Below, one piece after another: positions 59,554-64,000 of a stretch of DNA of 64,000 bases. Under the pieces are notes generated by a model that was not told the DNA's origin, searched no databases, and saw only the letters and a list, made by a program, of their open reading frames with translations. The stretch is from Patellifolia procumbens (lineage: Eukaryota; Streptophyta; Magnoliopsida; Caryophyllales; Amaranthaceae), in contig CANSGD010001541.1 in assembly GCA_947645195.1 (NCBI GenBank), positions 2,418,001 to 2,482,000 on the forward strand, given 5' to 3'. Both the position numbers and the translations under genes were made by a program. Positions within the stretch are counted from its first letter, which is position 1; every line of letters begins with the position of its first letter.

Positions 59554-61414
59554 ACAACGGACTTAAGGAAGACGACTCTCGTCTTTGGACTAACCTATGA
59601 ACGAAATGGGTTCGTCACTTTTTTCACATACACCGGGGAAAGGGTTACGATAGCAAGCCCCTCCCCGGCCGGAGAGACTCCAGGCGAAGGGGGCGGCAGT
59701 CCACCATCCACTCTCGGGATTCATATTGATCAATCGATCTCCACGTCCTTCCGGTTCGCTAAGTAGACTCACTCTACCGAAGGTAGAACTTTTCCTGCCA
59801 AAAACAAGAGACTTACTTCTCATCCTAGGAGTTAGCAGGTATGATAGAGTCCCCTCTCTGTCTGTCTCTCCGAGTTTCTACTACTAAGTATCTGCTATTC
59901 AATCATAGAATCGATTCCGATCAAGCTGAAAAAGCCCTTTCTATCTTATTAAAGGAGTATCTGACGATACCCTGCAATCAAAGTCAAGTAGCTTCGAGCT
60001 TATCTATGCTATAGTAAGGGGGCCTTTCAATAAGTTTCTCGCTTGTTAGTCAAGCTAAAGCTTGCATAGGATATTGGAAGAAGGGTAGGGTTGGAACCCT
60101 ATACAAGGTGCTGGTCTCGATCTCGCTTGGTGGTGCCCTTCTCGATGATTGTTAACTCAAACATGTTTTTCGTCTGGGTTCCAAACCTCCATCCATCGAG
60201 TCAAGTAATTCGCTATCGGAAATTGTTCTGCCGCCTATCTCATGCCATGCTTCTTGTTTCTCTGAATTGGTTCCTAGTGCTAGTCAATCAAGATTCACCA
60301 TTAAGAGAGGGAAGAGCCTTTACTTTAGGTTAGGCTGGTCTCGTCATTCACGCAATTTCCTCGTCCATCGATCGATTGCGCGAGTACGCATCCAGTCAAC
60401 ACATAGCGAACGAAAAAAGCGTTCATCCTGGATTCTTTTCCTGAAAAAAAATGTCTATCATGATAGCATGCCTATTCATTCGGTCAAAGTCTCCACGGCC
60501 TTTTCACGCCCTTCTACTGAGCGGTGTACCATGTTGATAGGAATCGGCAAAGACCTTCTTTTACACGTCCTCAAGGGCAGCATTCATGGCAATCATCACT
60601 AGTTTCTTTCTAGGACATGGTATGACTTTGTTCTTGGTGTTGTTTAATAGATGTCGAGTGCCACCTTTCCCTGTCCGAGAATCTCCATTTGCTCTAAGTG
60701 GGCGAGCAATTGCATTGCCTTATGTCAGGTTGGTTGTTCAAATTCTTTTTACCCCTTCTTCTTCGCATAAGCGGCTACATACCTTGCATTTTCATCTTTT
60801 TGAAAGCCCAGACTCATTCTTATGGAGTCCTATTTCAGGTGCAAAGTCTTTTCAATAAAGACCTTTTTCTGTCCCATTTCTAAATTTGTTGATTGAAAGA
60901 GGATAAGCGTTATACATTGAGTAAAGGGAGGGTTTGCTACAGTGATTCGGTCGGTTCTCGTTCGCCTGCTCTCCTCATAGTCCATTAGTGGGTAGGGTGG
61001 TAAACTTAGAGGGCGCCCGCCTCCTCTTCAGACGAGCCTGGTGGTTGTTCAATTTCCGCTTTTTGGGGCGGGAGTACTTGGTCGTTGGGGTTTCCTTTTC
61101 TTCAACCAATTCGGTTGTGTCAGCTTAGTCTAACATTTTCTTATGAGCTGGTTGGACAAAGATGGATTGAAAGTAAGATAGATTCATTTGAGTTCAAGTA
61201 GTACAGGATCTTCGATCGACCATAGGGCGTATTATACCCTTAAAAATTTCATTCTATTGAAGCGTAATGTAAAAGCTCCTTCTCATCCTTGTATTTTTTT
61301 GGTTTGGAAGTTCCAGAATGTTATCTGTGGATTTTGAACAAACAAAGGAAATCCCCCCTCTACTATGCCATTTTATTGATTTGATTCAAGTTCCGTGCTG
61401 CTTGCTACTCTCCG
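59554..61414. other. NUMT copy 2, trnN-trnC spacer
   Basis: Same spacer as 23243-25101. The unassigned 90-codon frame (60586-60858) is retained. No known gene. Confidence 0.6.
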
Positions 61415-61485
61415 AGGCCAAGGACGGGGTCGAACCGTCATTCCAGGATTTGCAGTCCGATACATTTCCATTATGTTACCTAGCC
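61415..61485 (-). tRNA. trnC-GCA: tRNA-Cys (GCA), NUMT copy 2
   Basis: 71 nt, with one difference from 25102-25172 in the anticodon-stem region (aaatcctgg here, aaatcttgg there). Anticodon GCA. Confidence 0.92.
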
Positions 61486-64000
61486 AAACTCGCCACCTCA
61501 TGTGTCAAAGTAAAATGTTCTTCCTTCCAAAATCTTCGCTTTAGCGATTACATACCCCGCTCCCTCTTTTTCTACATATGCGGTGGCGGGCGGAGCGCTC
61601 TATATGACCAGCGGTGGGTTACCAGAGAAGAGGGAACAACTTCTTTATCCCTTGATCCATCTTCCTTTTCTGATTGAAAGTAGCAAGCCTCTTCACTACT
61701 AGTACAGAGGCCAAAGAAAGGGTTGCTCATCCAGCCCAGCGGATCCATTGTTTATGCGGCAGTGCGATGGAGCTGAAAAACGTAAGCCCCCTTTTTTTGC
61801 GCAACGCAATAAAGATGTCTAACAGTTTCTATCGGCATCTGTCTTTTCTTTTTTATTTGAAGTCATTTATCATATATCTAAAAGAAGGGAGGTCTGCGTT
61901 CACTATTAAGCCTAATACACTCGTCCATTCCTTTCAATCCAGATTGAACCTCACTTCGATCGCCTTACGTTGTTCGACTGAACTCGTTGGCCTTGCGCTC
62001 TATTTGGTTGGAACCCGATTCGAGAACTTTCTTTCATAGATTCACTAAGTCATCGCCAGCAATCAGCCCTTATCCTTTGGCGTCAAATGGAGAGTTCCTT
62101 TCTTGTCTTGTCCAAAAACTTTCTTTCTGTTAGTATGTCTAGCGTCTTTCGGTTGGGGTCCGCCCCGGGGTTAGGATCTACTTTTTTATAGTCTTGAAGG
62201 TAGTCAACGTGTCAGCCATTCTTCTCCCATTAGACTTGTTCATTTTTTTCTCCTTTTCCTTACTTGTTCCAAGTAAGTGAATTGGCATTACCTTCTATCT
62301 TCCTCTACTTTATTTGACAGGAGCGGAGAATACCACTCTATCAATAACAAGAAAAAAGTAGCAATTCAGTTTTAGTTTGAGCTTGGAAGCAACCTGCTAT
62401 CTATCGATAGGCGAGAACAGACTGCTATTGGCTTCTTTGCCTATCTATTCTACTATGGCCGGCTTGGAGACATCAGAGGAAGACCATCATCTCTATCCCG
62501 GTACGATCATAGCTTCATTCATTCATTGAACCTTTGGGATAACCATTAGCATTGAGTTCAATTACCACACCACCTCTATCATACATACGACATTACACGA
62601 TGCGAGAGTGCATGGTCAACGCACACCTTAAGTTCCTACGTTCTGCTTGCGGCCAATACAACCACAACCTAACTTGCACGAGATTCAACTATACTCAGCC
62701 CCGCTACTGAGAGTCCCGAGGGGACGGCATCCTCCTATACCTATAATAGTTAGCAGTACTGAACAAGCTAGCCATCGATCTGGGGAAAGAAAGGGATCGC
62801 CTTTGAAAAAAAAAGCCAAGCTTTAGCTTGACTTGGCCTTCGGAACAAAGGTGATTCTATTCATGCTTCAGACAATCTGACTAATTCTATATACTTCTAT
62901 CTAATTATAGACTTTTTCTAATAGAAAGGCGAACCTATAGGCCTGTTTTAGCGTGTTTCCAAACCAAAGTAAACGCTACTAAAGACCGGGTGAAGAATGA
63001 AAAACGTCCGCTAACGGGATAAAATCTTTTTTAGATCAGCAACGAATGTCTTGTATCTATTAAGAAAGATTTCTCTCCGGGTTCAAACCCTGAATGCCAT
63101 ACCTTGCGGAAGGCGATTCACGAGAGAATCACGCACAGTTCTTATTGACCGAGATGTGAATGCCCGTGATCTGCTCAGTATAGTGATGGATTTGATGGCC
63201 GACATCTAAGGGGCACGAATAGGCCAACATGAAACGAGTTCCCCGCGGAACATTTTATCTTTCATCCTCGGACTTTCGGACATTGGATTTCGGCACTTGC
63301 GTTCTCATGCCCGAAGAAACCCTCGCAATTGATTAGGAGAAGCGAGAACGAGAGATTGTTGTCCATCGAAAATCGATAGGAATTCCCCGGGGATTGCCTT
63401 CTAATAGATGTTATGTCTTCCATTATTAAATTAACATAACATCCAATCCCATGCTAATAAGAAAAACGAGCTATTGCTAGTCAGCTTTCATTTTCTTAAA
63501 AAGAATGGTAGGGGCTGAGGTTTTGAAGGCTTTCCAACTTTCTTCAATTAGGGAATAGCGCAGATTGATCAATCACGTGGTTCTGCAGTGTCCTCCAACT
63601 TGTTGTCCGCTCCCCTTCACCCTCTTCTTTGCTGGACGGGAAGATGCGAATTGTGAAAGCCTTCCCACCACGCGAAGTTCAAACCTCGCCGGAGAAAGAG
63701 AAGCGAATTGAAAACGGGCCTCAAATCTCATCCCTTCGCAATCGAAGGGAGGATGAAAGCGGGAAAAAGACGACGAAACCCCTTTTTCTTTGTCAGCCGA
63801 CTTGAAAGGTGCTCTCAGTGTACTGCCATACGCACTCACACATTAGACCAATTGTAGCTGGCCCAACAGTTTCCAGAATGTCGTGGTCATGATGTTGATC
63901 CTGCTTCTGCGATTACGGCATCCGCCTAGCTCCGAATATGCGCATTGGAGCTCTTCGCTCGAAGTCTTATTCTCTTAGATGTGGATGTATCAAAATATAA
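61486..64000. other. NUMT copy 2, spacer to window end
   Basis: Uninterrupted equivalent of the region that in copy 1 is broken by both Athila-like insertions (empty sites near 62366 and 62650). Carries the unassigned frames 61674-62039 (plus) and 63573-63839 (minus) seen in copy 1. Confidence 0.65.

Larger units (their letters stand above)
55087..64000. other. NUMT copy 2 (runs off the window)
   Basis: Near-identical to 12239-16537, then 23063-26068, 30716-31004 and 37732-39106 of copy 1, in the same order and orientation and without retrotransposons. It begins inside nad2 intron 4, so exon e is missing. The junction with the AT-rich repeat is sharp. Confidence 0.88.

Noticed and set aside
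1..64000. The window could be a plant mitochondrial genome with imported nuclear fragments
   Set aside because: Transposon insertions with clean target duplications inside mitochondrial-type DNA (catct), plus CACTA and Stowaway insertions in the flanks and CpG-type divergence, fit a nuclear locus much better.

Overview
The window is plant nuclear chromosomal DNA carrying large insertions of mitochondrial DNA (NUMTs), nested among transposable elements. Nuclear location is supported by a spliced GDSL esterase/lipase gene remnant at the left end, a Stowaway-type MITE, CACTA-type transposon ends, and LTR retrotransposons with target-site duplications (TSDs). Organelle origin of the other part is supported by nad2 exons c, d and e with group II intron domains V, and by trnY-GUA, trnN-GUU, trnC-GCA and trnK-UUU. 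The species cannot be fixed from sequence alone; a dicot is likely.

Layout. 1-5.2 kb: GDSL pseudogene (minus strand), AT-rich DNA and two blocks of degenerate GACCCGA-type repeat. 5.3-6.28 kb: an AT-rich array with a period of about 100 bp, carrying a MITE at 5.93-6.16 kb. 6281: left CACTA terminus. About 6.5-51.4 kb: NUMT copy 1, interrupted by (a) a Ty3/gypsy element with two LTRs at 16709-22798, (b) an Athila-like fragment at 26069-28817, (c) a duplicated mitochondrial segment at 28818-31004, and (d) a rearranged Athila-like chunk at 31005-37731. About 51.4-54.2 kb: nuclear-looking right arm of the CACTA block, holding a solo Athila-like LTR (52274-53916, TSD gtgat). 54198: right CACTA terminus. 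54.4-55.08 kb: about five units of a 125-bp AT-rich tandem repeat. 55087-64000 (running off the window): NUMT copy 2, a near-identical, retrotransposon-free version of parts of copy 1.

The matching CACTA termini (CACTACTACAAAA ... TTTTGTAGTAGTG), each flanked by ATT, join flanks that together rebuild one unit of the AT-rich array. This suggests that the whole 47.9 kb between 6281 and 54198 sits inside one CACTA-bounded block. Inside it are mitochondrial DNA, a plastid ycf2 fragment, a retrotransposon RT fossil and a possible mitovirus fossil (the last two probably carried in with the mtDNA), and retrotransposons that inserted later.

No gene here looks functional as a nuclear gene. nad2 is only the c-d-e half of a trans-spliced mitochondrial gene and keeps unedited codons and group II introns. 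The retrotransposon frames carry stops or frameshifts. The biological interest lies in the nesting order, the duplicated NUMTs with CpG-type divergence, and the palindrome-rich Athila-like LTRs.
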